From contig JAQTNV010000017.1 of assembly GCA_028713675.1 (NCBI GenBank), positions 1-62,885 on the forward strand: 62,885 nt of DNA, written 5' to 3'. The notes below the pieces were generated by a model that was given only the letters and a program-made list of their open reading frames with translations, was not told where the DNA came from and did not search any database. This stretch comes from a bacterium. GTDB lineage: Bacteria; Desulfobacterota; JAPLJL01. Below are positions 36,226-44,461 of this stretch, piece after piece. A program made the translations under genes and the position numbers. Position 1 is the first letter of the stretch. Each line of letters begins with the position of its first letter.

Positions 36226-36278
36226 AACCGAAAACGGTAGATTCTTTGAGCTTTGACCTTTGACCTTCTTCTCCAGGA

Positions 36279-37553
36279 TTATTTTGCGGGCTGGCGCTCG
36301 CTCCAATCCTCCGGATCGTCGAAGGAGTAATAAACCTTTTGATACTTCTTCCGGAATTCCTCCACCTCGCCGCCCACGTATTTTCCGTCTTTCAGGCAGA
36401 GCTTGAAGAAACGGGCGATCTCGACCATCTCCTTTTCCTTCATCCCGAAGCGGGTCATCTCCTGGACGCCGATCCGGATCCCGGCGGGATTGGCGGCGTT
36501 GGCGGTGGGCTCGAAGGGCAGAAGGTTCATGTTCAAAATGATGTTGTTGTCCTTCAGGATCCGGGCCACTTCGTCGCCCCGGCCGTAATTGGCCATGTCC
36601 ACGGCGACTTGGTGGGATTCGGTGAAATCAAATTCCGGGGCCTGGACCTTGAACCCGGATTCATGAAGATTGCGGGCCAGGGTCTTGGCGTTCCGGATTA
36701 CCTGATCGGCGTAATCCTTCCCGAACTCAAGGAATTCGTACGTGGTGATGGCCAGGGGCACCAGGGTATCCAGGTGGTGGTTGGAGGAACTGCCCGGGAA
36801 GGCGCCCCGGTCGATCTCCTCCCATTCCCGGTCTTTCATGTTGGAAAAGGCGATGCCCCGCTGGGAGCCGAAGAAAGTCTTGTGGGTGCTGGCGGTGACC
36901 ACGTAGGCCCCGTCCTTCAGGGGGTCCTGGAACCTGCCTCCGGCGATCAGCCCGAGGACGTGGGCGCCGTCGTAGATAACCACAATCCCTTTTTCCCGGC
37001 AGAGGTCTGACAGCTCGGCCAGGGGTTCGGGGAAAAGGAACAGGCTTTTTCCGAAGACCAGGACCTTGGGGTTGACCATGTTGATGAGCTTCCGGGTGGC
37101 CTCGACGTCGATGTGGTAGAGATCGGGGGTGAGGGGAAAGTCCACGATGTTCTTGGTGTATTTGCCGACCGAGCCGGCCTTATGGTGGCTGATGTGACCT
37201 CCGCCGGAGGTGGAATTGACCATCACCACGTCCCCCGGCTTGATAAAGCGGCTGAAAACCCCGTCGTTGGCCACCGTCCCGCTGATCGGACGGACGTCGA
37301 CGTGCCGGCAATTAAAGAGGGTCTTGAGCTCCTTCTTCAGCCGGGTTTCGATCTCGTCGATCTTGTCGGTGCCTTGGTAAAAGCGCTCCCCCGGGTGCCC
37401 CTCGGCGTAGCGGTGGGCGAAGTCCGAGCCCATCACCCGGCGGCACCGCTCGGAGAGAACGTTCTCGCTGGCGATCAGGTTGATGGTTTTTGACCGCCAT
37501 TCGTTCTGTTCCTTGACGATGGATTCAATCCAGCTCACGTTCCGTTCATACAT
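36279..37553 (-). CDS. glyA: Serine hydroxymethyltransferase, archaeal-type
   Basis: GlyA interconverts serine plus tetrahydropterin and glycine plus the methylene derivative. The 424-residue protein has the PLP lysine K225 in VVTASTHKTFFGSQRG. Bacterial enzymes read ADMAHIAGLVAAG and VTTTTHKTLRGPRGG in these places. Here YDGAHVLGLIAGGRFQDPLKDGA and STHKTFFGSQ match the form found in methanogens and other archaea, which can act on tetrahydromethanopterin. The gene has a strong GGAGG site. It sits near fhs and the pab genes, so a folate substrate is the simplest reading; transfer from archaea or an old alternative lineage is inferred. Confidence 0.92.
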   Translation of the reverse strand: MYERNVSWIESIVKEQNEWRSKTINLIASENVLSERCRRVMGSDFAHRYAEGHPGERFYQGTDKIDEIETRLKKELKTLFNCRHVDVRPISGTVANDGVFSRFIKPGDVVMVNSTSGGGHISHHKAGSVGKYTKNIVDFPLTPDLYHIDVEATRKLINMVNPKVLVFGKSLFLFPEPLAELSDLCREKGIVVIYDGAHVLGLIAGGRFQDPLKDGAYVVTASTHKTFFGSQRGIAFSNMKDREWEEIDRGAFPGSSSNHHLDTLVPLAITTYEFLEFGKDYADQVIRNAKTLARNLHESGFKVQAPEFDFTESHQVAVDMANYGRGDEVARILKDNNIILNMNLLPFEPTANAANPAGIRIGVQEMTRFGMKEKEMVEIARFFKLCLKDGKYVGGEVEEFRKKYQKVYYSFDDPEDWSERQPAK

Positions 37554-37573
37554 GGATGAAACACCTCCAGATT

Positions 37574-37764
37574 AAATCAATGACCAATGACCAAGTTCCA
37601 ATTACCAAACTCTTCGACTATGCTCAGGGCCTGCAGGGCAGGCAATAACCAATCACCAAAGATCTAAAACTAATGACCGGACCGGGACAAGCCGAAAAAA
37701 ATATTCGGTCCGAGTTCAGGTACTATTTTAAACTCGAAACTCGAAACTTTAAACCCGAAACTTT
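37574..37764. repeat. Repeat-filled gap between glyA and nfnB
   Basis: AATGACCAATGACCAAGTTCC units (about 37578-37609) resume as AATAACCAATCACCAAAG (37644-37661) after a palindromic insert at 37610-37643 (CTCTTCGACT...GGGCAGGC). ACTCGAAACTCGAAACTTTA units follow at about 37732-37763. Confidence 0.65.
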
Positions 37765-39186
37765 TTATTGCTTGAGCATCCGGTCAATCGCCCGGGCGGA
37801 AGCTTTCCCGGCGCCCATGGCCAGGATCACGGTGGCGGCCCCGGTGACAATGTCACCACCGGCGAAGACCCCCGGCATGGAGGTCAGGCCGGTATCCGTC
37901 TCGGCGATGATAGTGCCCCGGGGGGAGGTCTTGATCTCCGGGGTGGAGTCGGGAATCAGGGGGTTGGGAAGGTTTCCGATCGCCACCACGACGGTATCCA
38001 CTTCGATGGTGAATTCCGAGCCGGGGACCCGGACCGGCCGGCGCCGGCCGGACTCGTCGGGTTCCCCGAGTTCCATCCGGACGCACTCCAGCGCCTGGAC
38101 AAACCCCTTATCGTTTCCCACGATCCGGACCGGGAGCGTAAGCAGTTCAAATTTAATTCCTTCTTCCTCCGCGTGATGAACCTCGGCGGCCCGGGCCGGC
38201 ATCTCGGTGCGGGAGCGGCGGTAAATGATAGCGGAGGTTTCCGCTCCCAGCCGGAGGGCGGTGCGGGCCGAGTCCATCGCCACATTCCCGCCCCCGATGG
38301 TGGCCACCCGGGTGCCCCGGATGATGGGGGTGTCGTAGTCCGGGAAGGCGTAGGCCTTCATCAGGTTGGAGCGGGTCAGGTATTCATTGGCGGAGAAAAC
38401 CCCGTTGAGGTTTTCCCCGGGGATGTTCATGAATTGCGGGGCCCCGGCCCCCGAGCCCACGAAAACGGCCCCGTAACCCTGGGCGAAAAGCTCCGGGATG
38501 GTGACGCTCCTCCCCACGATCCGGTTCAGGAACACCCTGACGCCCAGTTTTTTCAAATAATCCACTTCAGCCTGGACGATGGCCTTGGGAAGGCGGAATT
38601 CCGGAATCCCGTAAACCAGGACCCCCCCGGCCTTGTGCAGGGCCTCGAAGATGGTGACTTCATGCCCGCGCCGGATCAGGTCGCCGGCCGCGGTCAGGCC
38701 CGCCGGCCCCGAACCGACAATGGCCACTTTCTTCCCGGTGGGCTTGGCCATCTCGGGGATAATGAACCCCTCATGCTCCCTTTCCCAGTCGGCGGCGAAA
38801 CGCTCGAGGTTGCCGATGGCCACCGGCTGGTCCTTGCCTTTGGCGCCCAGGATGCAGAAACTCTCGCACTGCTCCTCCTGGGGGCAGACCCGGCCGCAGA
38901 CGGCCGGCAGGCTGTTTTCTTCCTTGATCTTACGGGCCGCTTCAGTGAATTTTTCCTCTTTAATCAGCTTGATGAAGGCGGGAATGCTGACATTGACCGG
39001 GCAGCCCTCGATGCATTTGGGCTTCTTGCACTGGACGCAGCGGCTTGCTTCCCGGACCGCGAGCTCGGGGGTATAGCCGAAGGGGACTTCCTGGAAATTC
39101 CTGGTCCGGGCGGAGGCGTCCTGCTCCGGCATTTTCTGCCGGGGGGTTTTCACCTTGCTGGGTGATGGTTTTATTTCCTCGTTCAT
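37765..39186 (-). CDS. nfnB: NfnB-type subunit of NADH-dependent ferredoxin:NADP oxidoreductase
   Basis: The 473-residue flavoprotein has eight cysteines in two [4Fe-4S] groups, CVQCKKPKCIEGC (50-62) and CGRVCPQEEQCESFC (97-111). It then has an FAD motif GSGPAG (158-163) and an NADP-binding GGGNVAMD (about 295). The same fold is used by the glutamate synthase small subunit, so the call depends on the partner: the next gene upstream encodes the NfnA-like FAD/[2Fe-2S] subunit, 12 bases away, and no glutamate synthase large subunit is near. NfnAB couples NADH and reduced ferredoxin to NADP reduction by electron bifurcation. A sulfide dehydrogenase (SudAB) role is a close alternative. Confidence 0.88.
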   Translation of the reverse strand: MNEEIKPSPSKVKTPRQKMPEQDASARTRNFQEVPFGYTPELAVREASRCVQCKKPKCIEGCPVNVSIPAFIKLIKEEKFTEAARKIKEENSLPAVCGRVCPQEEQCESFCILGAKGKDQPVAIGNLERFAADWEREHEGFIIPEMAKPTGKKVAIVGSGPAGLTAAGDLIRRGHEVTIFEALHKAGGVLVYGIPEFRLPKAIVQAEVDYLKKLGVRVFLNRIVGRSVTIPELFAQGYGAVFVGSGAGAPQFMNIPGENLNGVFSANEYLTRSNLMKAYAFPDYDTPIIRGTRVATIGGGNVAMDSARTALRLGAETSAIIYRRSRTEMPARAAEVHHAEEEGIKFELLTLPVRIVGNDKGFVQALECVRMELGEPDESGRRRPVRVPGSEFTIEVDTVVVAIGNLPNPLIPDSTPEIKTSPRGTIIAETDTGLTSMPGVFAGGDIVTGAATVILAMGAGKASARAIDRMLKQ

Positions 39187-39198
39187 CTGACGGGCCCC

Positions 39199-40032
39199 TT
39201 ATTTCGGCTTGGGTTGGTAGGACGAGCGGGCTTTTTCCTCCTCGGAGGGGTAAACCCGCAGGCGCTTGGCCAGGAGATCGAAATCCACCTGATGGCCGTC
39301 GAATTCCGGCCCGTGCACGCAGGTGAACTTGGACTCGCCGCCTACGCCCACCCGGCAGCCCCCGCACATCCCGGTGCCGTCGATCATGATCGGATTCAGG
39401 CTCACGATGGTCTTGATCCCCTTGGCGCGGGTGACCTCGCAGACCGCCCGCATCATCGGCAGGGGGCCGATGGCATAAACGATGTCGATATGAACGCCTT
39501 CTTCCAGGAGATGCTTGAGAACGTCGGTGACGAACCCGTGGATCTGGTAGCTGCCGTCGTCGGTGCAAACCAGGAGCCGGTCGGAAATTTGGCCCATCTC
39601 CTTGGTCAGGATCAGGAGGTCCTTGTTCCGGGAGCCGATGATGGAAATGAGCTGGTTGCCGGCTTCCTTCAGGGCCTTGGCGATCGGGTAGATCACGGCC
39701 GTGCCCACCCCGCCGCCGATGGCGCAGACCACGCCGTACTTGTCGACGTGGGTGGGGTTGCCCAGGGGGCCGGCCAAGTCGGAGATTTCCCCGCCCTCGG
39801 GCACGTCCCGGAGGAGCATCGTGGTTTTTCCTACCACCTGGAAAATCAGGGTGATGGTGCCCGCCCCGGGATCGGCGTCGGAGATTGTGAGGGGGATTCT
39901 TTCCCCGTTCTCATTCACCCGGAGGATGATGAACTGTCCGGGCTTCCGTTTGGCGGCGATCTCCGGGGCCTCGACCACCATCCGGACGACTTCCTTGGCC
40001 AGGTTTTCCTTCTTAATGATTTTATTGCCCAT
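39199..40032 (-). CDS. nfnA: NfnA-type subunit (FAD, [2Fe-2S], NAD-binding)
   Basis: The 277-residue protein resembles dihydroorotate dehydrogenase electron-transfer subunits. It has the FAD-binding RIPLTISD, an NAD-binding AIGGGVGTAVIYPIAKAL and a C-terminal cluster motif D218-GTGMCGGC-(11)-C238, where Asp218 with Cys223, Cys226 and Cys238 would hold a [2Fe-2S] centre with one Asp ligand, as in NfnA. An extra C-terminal tail follows. It is the first gene of the nfnAB transcript, behind a good promoter with an overlapping palindrome. It should provide NADPH in an anaerobic, ferredoxin-based metabolism. Confidence 0.88.
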   Translation of the reverse strand: MGNKIIKKENLAKEVVRMVVEAPEIAAKRKPGQFIILRVNENGERIPLTISDADPGAGTITLIFQVVGKTTMLLRDVPEGGEISDLAGPLGNPTHVDKYGVVCAIGGGVGTAVIYPIAKALKEAGNQLISIIGSRNKDLLILTKEMGQISDRLLVCTDDGSYQIHGFVTDVLKHLLEEGVHIDIVYAIGPLPMMRAVCEVTRAKGIKTIVSLNPIMIDGTGMCGGCRVGVGGESKFTCVHGPEFDGHQVDFDLLAKRLRVYPSEEEKARSSYQPKPK

Positions 40033-40052
40033 AATTTTTTTCCGATCCTGCG

Positions 40053-40080
40053 TTTATAAGTTCATTTTACTTATAATCAA
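40053..40080 (-). promoter_or_regulatory. nfnAB promoter with an overlapping palindrome
   Basis: On the minus strand TTGATT (40080-40075) and TATAAA (40058-40053) are spaced by 16 bases, and the predicted RNA start lies about 15 bases before the nfnA ATG. A perfect inverted repeat, TATAAGT-N7-ACTTATA (40055-40075), covers the spacer and part of the -10 box, which is where a repressor would bind. Confidence 0.55.
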
Positions 40081-40327
40081 TCCTTCCGCTATTTATCAAG
40101 ATGAGAACCGGGATTTACCCGGCTGATAAAGAGCGGGCCGAGGGAAACAATCGTCCGTTAAATTCTTTACATTTGGTAGCGGAAAATGCAATCCGGTAAG
40201 AATATTAATCGGTCTTAGGGTTGACAAAGCCGAATCCGATAATTTACCGCGCGGCAATTTTACCGGGTCCGGCTCATTTGCTATGGTGTTATTGGATTAA
40301 ATTTTTGGTAGATTGTCTGCGATACCA

Positions 40328-43300
40328 ATGGCTACCAGGATCCAAGTATTTACCAAACCAGGTCTTCCCGATTACCTCGGGGAAAGGGCCCGGAAGCGGA
40401 TCGCCCGGGATCTCGGGATCGAACTTGACTCGGTGCGGATCGGCGAGATCTACACGATCGACCGGGAGTTTCCCGGGGCCGATCTGGAACGCCTGCGCCG
40501 GGAGCTTTTCCCCGATCCCGTCACCCAGGAATCCAACCTTTCCGAGCCCGCGCCGGTTTTCCTGAAAAGCCAGGGCTTCGACTGGATCGTGGAGATCGGG
40601 TTCCTTCCCGGGGTGACCGACAACCCGGGGCGGACCGCCCGGGAGGCCATCGAGGACCTCCTGGGGATGAAGTTCCGCGGCCAGGAAACGGTATATACCT
40701 CGCGTCAGTACCTGCTCGGGGGCCGGCTCGACCGGGCACTGGTCGAACAGGTCGCCGCCGGGCTTTTCAACCCCCTGATCGAGCGTTCCGCGGTCCGGAG
40801 CCGGGAGGAATTTGAGCGGGAGGGCGGCCTCTCCCTGCCTCTGCCCCGGGTCCAGCTTCCTCCGGAAGCCCCGGTCCTGAGCGTGGACCTCAACCTGCCC
40901 GACGAGGAACTGGCCCGCCTGGGCCGCCAGGGGATTCTCGAGGGTACCCGGGACGGCCGGGAAATCCGGCGGGGACCGCTGGCCCTGGACCTGGATTACC
41001 TGCACGCGATCCGGGACTACTTCAACCGGGAAGGGCGGAAGCCCACGGACCTGGAACTCGAGTCCATCGCCCAGACCTGGTCGGAGCACTGCAAGCACAC
41101 CATCTTCGCCGCCTGCCTGGACCGGGTGGACGGGCTTTTCAAGACCTACATCCGCCGGGCCACGGAGGAAATCCGGAAGAAACAGGGCCGGAAGGATTTC
41201 TGCGTCTCGATCTTTACCGACAACGCCGGGGTGATCCGGCTCAACCGGGACTGGAACCTGGCTTACAAGGTGGAAACCCACAACACCCCCTCCGCCCTGG
41301 ATCCTTACGGCGGGGCCATCACCGGGATCGTGGGGGTGAACCGCGATCCCCTCGGCACCGGGAAGGGCTCCCGCCTGGTCGTCAATACCTACGGTTTCTG
41401 TTTCGGGGACCCGATCGGGAAATGGGAGCCGCTCTTCCGGGACCGGGAGAAGGAGAACCCGGTGCTCCATCCCCGCACGGTTTTCGAGGGTGTCCGCCGG
41501 GGGGTGGAAGACGGAGGCAACAAGTCGGGGATCCCCACCGGATTCGGATTTGTCCGTTTCGACCCCCGCTACCGGGGCAAGCCCCTGGTGTTCGTGGGGA
41601 CGCTCGGGCTCATGCCCGCCCGGATCGGGGGGAAGCCCACGGAGCAGAAAGGGGCCCGGCCCGGGGACCTGATCGTGGTCGCCGGGGGCAGGGTGGGAAA
41701 GGACGGGATCCACGGCGCGACCTTTTCCTCGGAGGAGCTCCACGCCGGGAGCCCGGTGACCGCGGTCCAGATCGGCGACCCGATCACCCAGAAGAAGCTC
41801 GGCGACGCCCAGCTCGAGGCCCGGGACCGGGAGCTTTATTCCAGCGTGACCGATAACGGGGCGGGCGGGATTTCCTGCTCGATCGGGGAAATGGCCCGGG
41901 AGTGCGGCGGGTGCCGGGTCGAGCTCGACCAGGTTCCCCTCAAATACCCGGGTTTGGCCCCCTATGAAATCTGGATCTCGGAATCCCAGGAACGAATGAC
42001 CTACGCCGTCCCGCCCGAAAAGGCGGACGAATTCCTGCGCCTCTTGGCCTCCCGCGGAGTGGAGGCCGCCGCCATCGGGAAATTCACGGATTCCGGACGC
42101 TGTGTCGTAACCTACCGGGGGAAGACCCTGATGGACGTGGACCTCGATTTTCTCCACGACGGCCTGCCCCGGCGGAAACTTAAATCCAAATGGATTGCCC
42201 CCCGCCATCCCGAGCCCGCGCTCAAGGAGCCGGGCGATTACGGTAAAGCCCTGGAAGCGATGCTCTCCCGGCCCAACCTCGCGAGCAAGGAATTCGTCGT
42301 CCGCCAGTTCGACCACGAGGTCCAGGGCGGTTCGGTGATCAAGCCTCTGGTGGGGGTGGAGGAGGATGTCCATTCCGAGGCGGTGGTCTACCGCCCGTTG
42401 CCGGATTCCCGGGAGGGGGTGGCCATCACCGGCAGTCTCTTCCCCGGCTACGGCGATATCGATCCTTACTGGATGGCGGCGGCCGCGATCGACCAGGCCG
42501 TCCGCAACCTGGTCGCGGTCGGGGCCGATCCCGAGAGGATCGCGCTGCTCGACAACTTCTGCTGGTGCAGCTCGGATGAGCCGGAGCGGCTCGGCCAGCT
42601 CAAGCGGACCTGCCAGGCCTGCTACGATTTCGCCCTTCACTACCAGGCCCCCTTCATTTCGGGGAAGGATTCGATGTACAACGATTTCAAGGGTTTCGAC
42701 GCGCGGGGCGGCCCGATCAAGATTTCCGTGCCACCCACGCTTCTGATCTCCGCGATCGGGATCGTTTCCGATCTCCGCCGGAGCCTGACCCTGACCGCCA
42801 AGTCCGCGGGGGACCTGGTTTATGTCCTGGGCCTGACCCGGAAGGAAATGGGGGGCGGCCAGTATTACGCGGCCAGGGGGGAAAAAGAGAAGGGCCGGGC
42901 CTACGTGGGCGCTTCCGTCCCGCGGGTCAGGCCGGAGGAAACGCTCAAGCTTTATCCCCGGGTGGCGGATATTATAAAGGAAGGCCTGGTAGCCTCCGCG
43001 GCCCCGGTCGGGGAAGGCGGCCTGGGCATCTCCCTGGCCAGGAAGGTGATGGCCGGGTGCCTCGGGATGGGGATTGACCTGGCCCTGGTTCCGAAGGGCC
43101 CCGGGGCGGGGCGGGATGATTATCTGCTTTTCTCCGAATCCGCCGGGCGTTTCCTGGTCACGGTCGATCCCCGGAAGAGCGAGAAATTCGAGAAACGGAT
43201 GAAGGGCCTGCCGCTGGCCAGGATCGGGACGGTCATAATGGAGCCGGTCCTGAAGATTCAGGGAGTGGAAGGCAAGGAAATCATCAGCATCAAAATCGAA

Positions 43301-43342
43301 AAATTGAAAGAAGCGTATAAAAAAACCTTTAAGGATTGGTAA
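40328..43342 (+). CDS. purL: Phosphoribosylformylglycinamidine synthase, synthetase subunit with fused PurS-like region
   Basis: PurL converts FGAR, ATP and ammonia to FGAM in purine synthesis. The 1004-residue protein has an N-terminal PurS-like region of about 180 residues (GEIYTIDREF, then FLPGVTDNPGRTAREAIEDLLGM). The two AIR-synthase-like halves follow, with SIAQTWSEHCKHT, KVETHNTPSAL and GAGGISCSIGEMA in the first and ISGKDSMYN in the second. It lacks the glutaminase domain, which is the separate purQ gene. The architecture lies between the short three-protein PurS/PurL/PurQ form and the long single-chain form. A TTG at 40313 is also in frame; the ATG at 40328 is preferred. Confidence 0.95.
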   Translation: MATRIQVFTKPGLPDYLGERARKRIARDLGIELDSVRIGEIYTIDREFPGADLERLRRELFPDPVTQESNLSEPAPVFLKSQGFDWIVEIGFLPGVTDNPGRTAREAIEDLLGMKFRGQETVYTSRQYLLGGRLDRALVEQVAAGLFNPLIERSAVRSREEFEREGGLSLPLPRVQLPPEAPVLSVDLNLPDEELARLGRQGILEGTRDGREIRRGPLALDLDYLHAIRDYFNREGRKPTDLELESIAQTWSEHCKHTIFAACLDRVDGLFKTYIRRATEEIRKKQGRKDFCVSIFTDNAGVIRLNRDWNLAYKVETHNTPSALDPYGGAITGIVGVNRDPLGTGKGSRLVVNTYGFCFGDPIGKWEPLFRDREKENPVLHPRTVFEGVRRGVEDGGNKSGIPTGFGFVRFDPRYRGKPLVFVGTLGLMPARIGGKPTEQKGARPGDLIVVAGGRVGKDGIHGATFSSEELHAGSPVTAVQIGDPITQKKLGDAQLEARDRELYSSVTDNGAGGISCSIGEMARECGGCRVELDQVPLKYPGLAPYEIWISESQERMTYAVPPEKADEFLRLLASRGVEAAAIGKFTDSGRCVVTYRGKTLMDVDLDFLHDGLPRRKLKSKWIAPRHPEPALKEPGDYGKALEAMLSRPNLASKEFVVRQFDHEVQGGSVIKPLVGVEEDVHSEAVVYRPLPDSREGVAITGSLFPGYGDIDPYWMAAAAIDQAVRNLVAVGADPERIALLDNFCWCSSDEPERLGQLKRTCQACYDFALHYQAPFISGKDSMYNDFKGFDARGGPIKISVPPTLLISAIGIVSDLRRSLTLTAKSAGDLVYVLGLTRKEMGGGQYYAARGEKEKGRAYVGASVPRVRPEETLKLYPRVADIIKEGLVASAAPVGEGGLGISLARKVMAGCLGMGIDLALVPKGPGAGRDDYLLFSESAGRFLVTVDPRKSEKFEKRMKGLPLARIGTVIMEPVLKIQGVEGKEIISIKIEKLKEAYKKTFKDW

Positions 43343-43356
43343 TTAGAAAAAAAACA

Positions 43357-43436
43357 GTTTCGAGTTTCTGGTTTCTAGTTTCGAGTTACTAAAACAAATC
43401 TGAAAACCCGAAACCCGAAACCCGAAACCAGAAACC
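43357..43436. repeat. Mirrored TTTCGAGTT/GAAACCC array between purL and purQ
   Basis: The left arm at 43357-43387 has TTTCGAGTTTCTGGTTTC units. The right arm at 43404-43436 has ACCCGAAACCCGAAACCC units, their near reverse complement. A 16-base loop separates them. If transcribed within a purL-purQ message it would form a long hairpin. Confidence 0.75.
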
Positions 43437-43443
43437 GAATATT

Positions 43444-44250
43444 ATGTCCGCTAAACCCAAAGCGTTAATTCTCACCGGTTACGGCATCAACTGCGACTGG
43501 GAGACGGAGTTCGCCTTCAACCAGGCGGGGGCGCAGGCCGAGCGGGTGCACATCAACGACCTGATCGCGGGGCAGAGGAAGCTTTCCGACTACCAGATCC
43601 TGGCGGTCCCAGGCGGGTTTTCCTACGGGGACGATCTCGGGTCGGGCAAGGTCCTGGCCAACAAGATCCGGGCCGGTCTCCGTGATGAGATCCTGGGCTT
43701 TGTTTCCGGGGACCGCCTGGTGATCGGGATCTGCAACGGTTTCCAGGTCCTGGTCAAATCCGGGCTTTTGCCCCGGCCCACCCCGGAGCTCAACCAGACC
43801 GTTACGCTTACCTTCAACCTCTCCGGAAAATACGAGGACCGCTGGGTCTGGCTTTCGGCCCGGAGCGACAAGTGCGTCTTCACCACCGGGATCGAAAGGA
43901 TTTACCTTCCGATCGCGCACGGGGAGGGAAGGTTTTTCGCGCAGGAGAAGGAGATTGCCGGACTGAAGAAAAATGACCAGATCGCCTTCCAGTATGTCGA
44001 CTCCCGGGGCAAACCGGCCCGGGGCAATTTTCCGGAGAACCCCAACGGCTCGGTCCTGGACATCGCCGGGATCTGCGACCCGACCGGCAGGATTTTCGGG
44101 ATGATGCCCCACCCCGAGCGCTTTCTTAACTTCACCTCCCACCCCAACTGGGAGAGGGAAAAAGAGCTGCTTTCCCGCCAGGGGAAAAAGCTCCCGGAAG
44201 AAGGCGACGGGTTTCGGATCTTTCAGAACGCCGTTCAATATTTCAGGTAG
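43444..44250 (+). CDS. purQ: Phosphoribosylformylglycinamidine synthase, glutaminase subunit
   Basis: PurQ hydrolyses glutamine to supply ammonia to PurL. The 268-residue protein is a class I amidotransferase with the nucleophile C97 in GICNGFQVL, a catalytic histidine in MPHPERF, and the family blocks TGYGINCDWE and VPGGFSYGDDLGSGK. It is about 40 residues longer than the shortest bacterial forms, and the extra residues resemble the C-terminal part of long single-chain FGAM synthases. This fits a partner that also carries a fused PurS-like region. It follows purL after a mirrored repeat array. Confidence 0.95.
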   Translation: MSAKPKALILTGYGINCDWETEFAFNQAGAQAERVHINDLIAGQRKLSDYQILAVPGGFSYGDDLGSGKVLANKIRAGLRDEILGFVSGDRLVIGICNGFQVLVKSGLLPRPTPELNQTVTLTFNLSGKYEDRWVWLSARSDKCVFTTGIERIYLPIAHGEGRFFAQEKEIAGLKKNDQIAFQYVDSRGKPARGNFPENPNGSVLDIAGICDPTGRIFGMMPHPERFLNFTSHPNWEREKELLSRQGKKLPEEGDGFRIFQNAVQYFR

Positions 44251-44251
44251 G

Positions 44252-44342
44252 CGCAACCTTTCCTTCGACAAACTCAGGACAGGCAGGTTGCGAAAATAAT
44301 TAGAAACGGCACAAAAATGGAAATCGCGGGCTGAAGCCCGCG
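44252..44342. repeat. Palindromes after purQ
   Basis: Arms CGCAACCT (44252-44259) and AGGTTGCG (44285-44292) enclose a 25-base element containing CTTCGACAAACTCAGGACAGG. The short form of the same palindrome, with a 2-base loop, is at 2841-2858. A second hairpin, CGCGGGC-TGAA-GCCCGCG, lies at 44325-44342. Neither is followed by a T-run. Confidence 0.7.
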
Positions 44343-44461
44343 GCTACCAAAAAGTCCGTCGAATTCCACAGGGCAAACACTATTAATTCAAGATTTGAAT
44401 AAGAGAATAGTTTTTCTTTATTATTTTAATTAAATTCCATACAATACTTCCCAGCAAATCC

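Noticed and set aside
37765..39186. Glutamate synthase small subunit
   Set aside because: The fold fits, but no large subunit is near and the adjacent gene encodes an NfnA-like FAD/[2Fe-2S] protein, so NfnB is the better reading.
40289..42640. 783-codon open frame opposite purL
   Set aside because: Antisense shadow of a conserved gene, with the same compositional bias and no domain.
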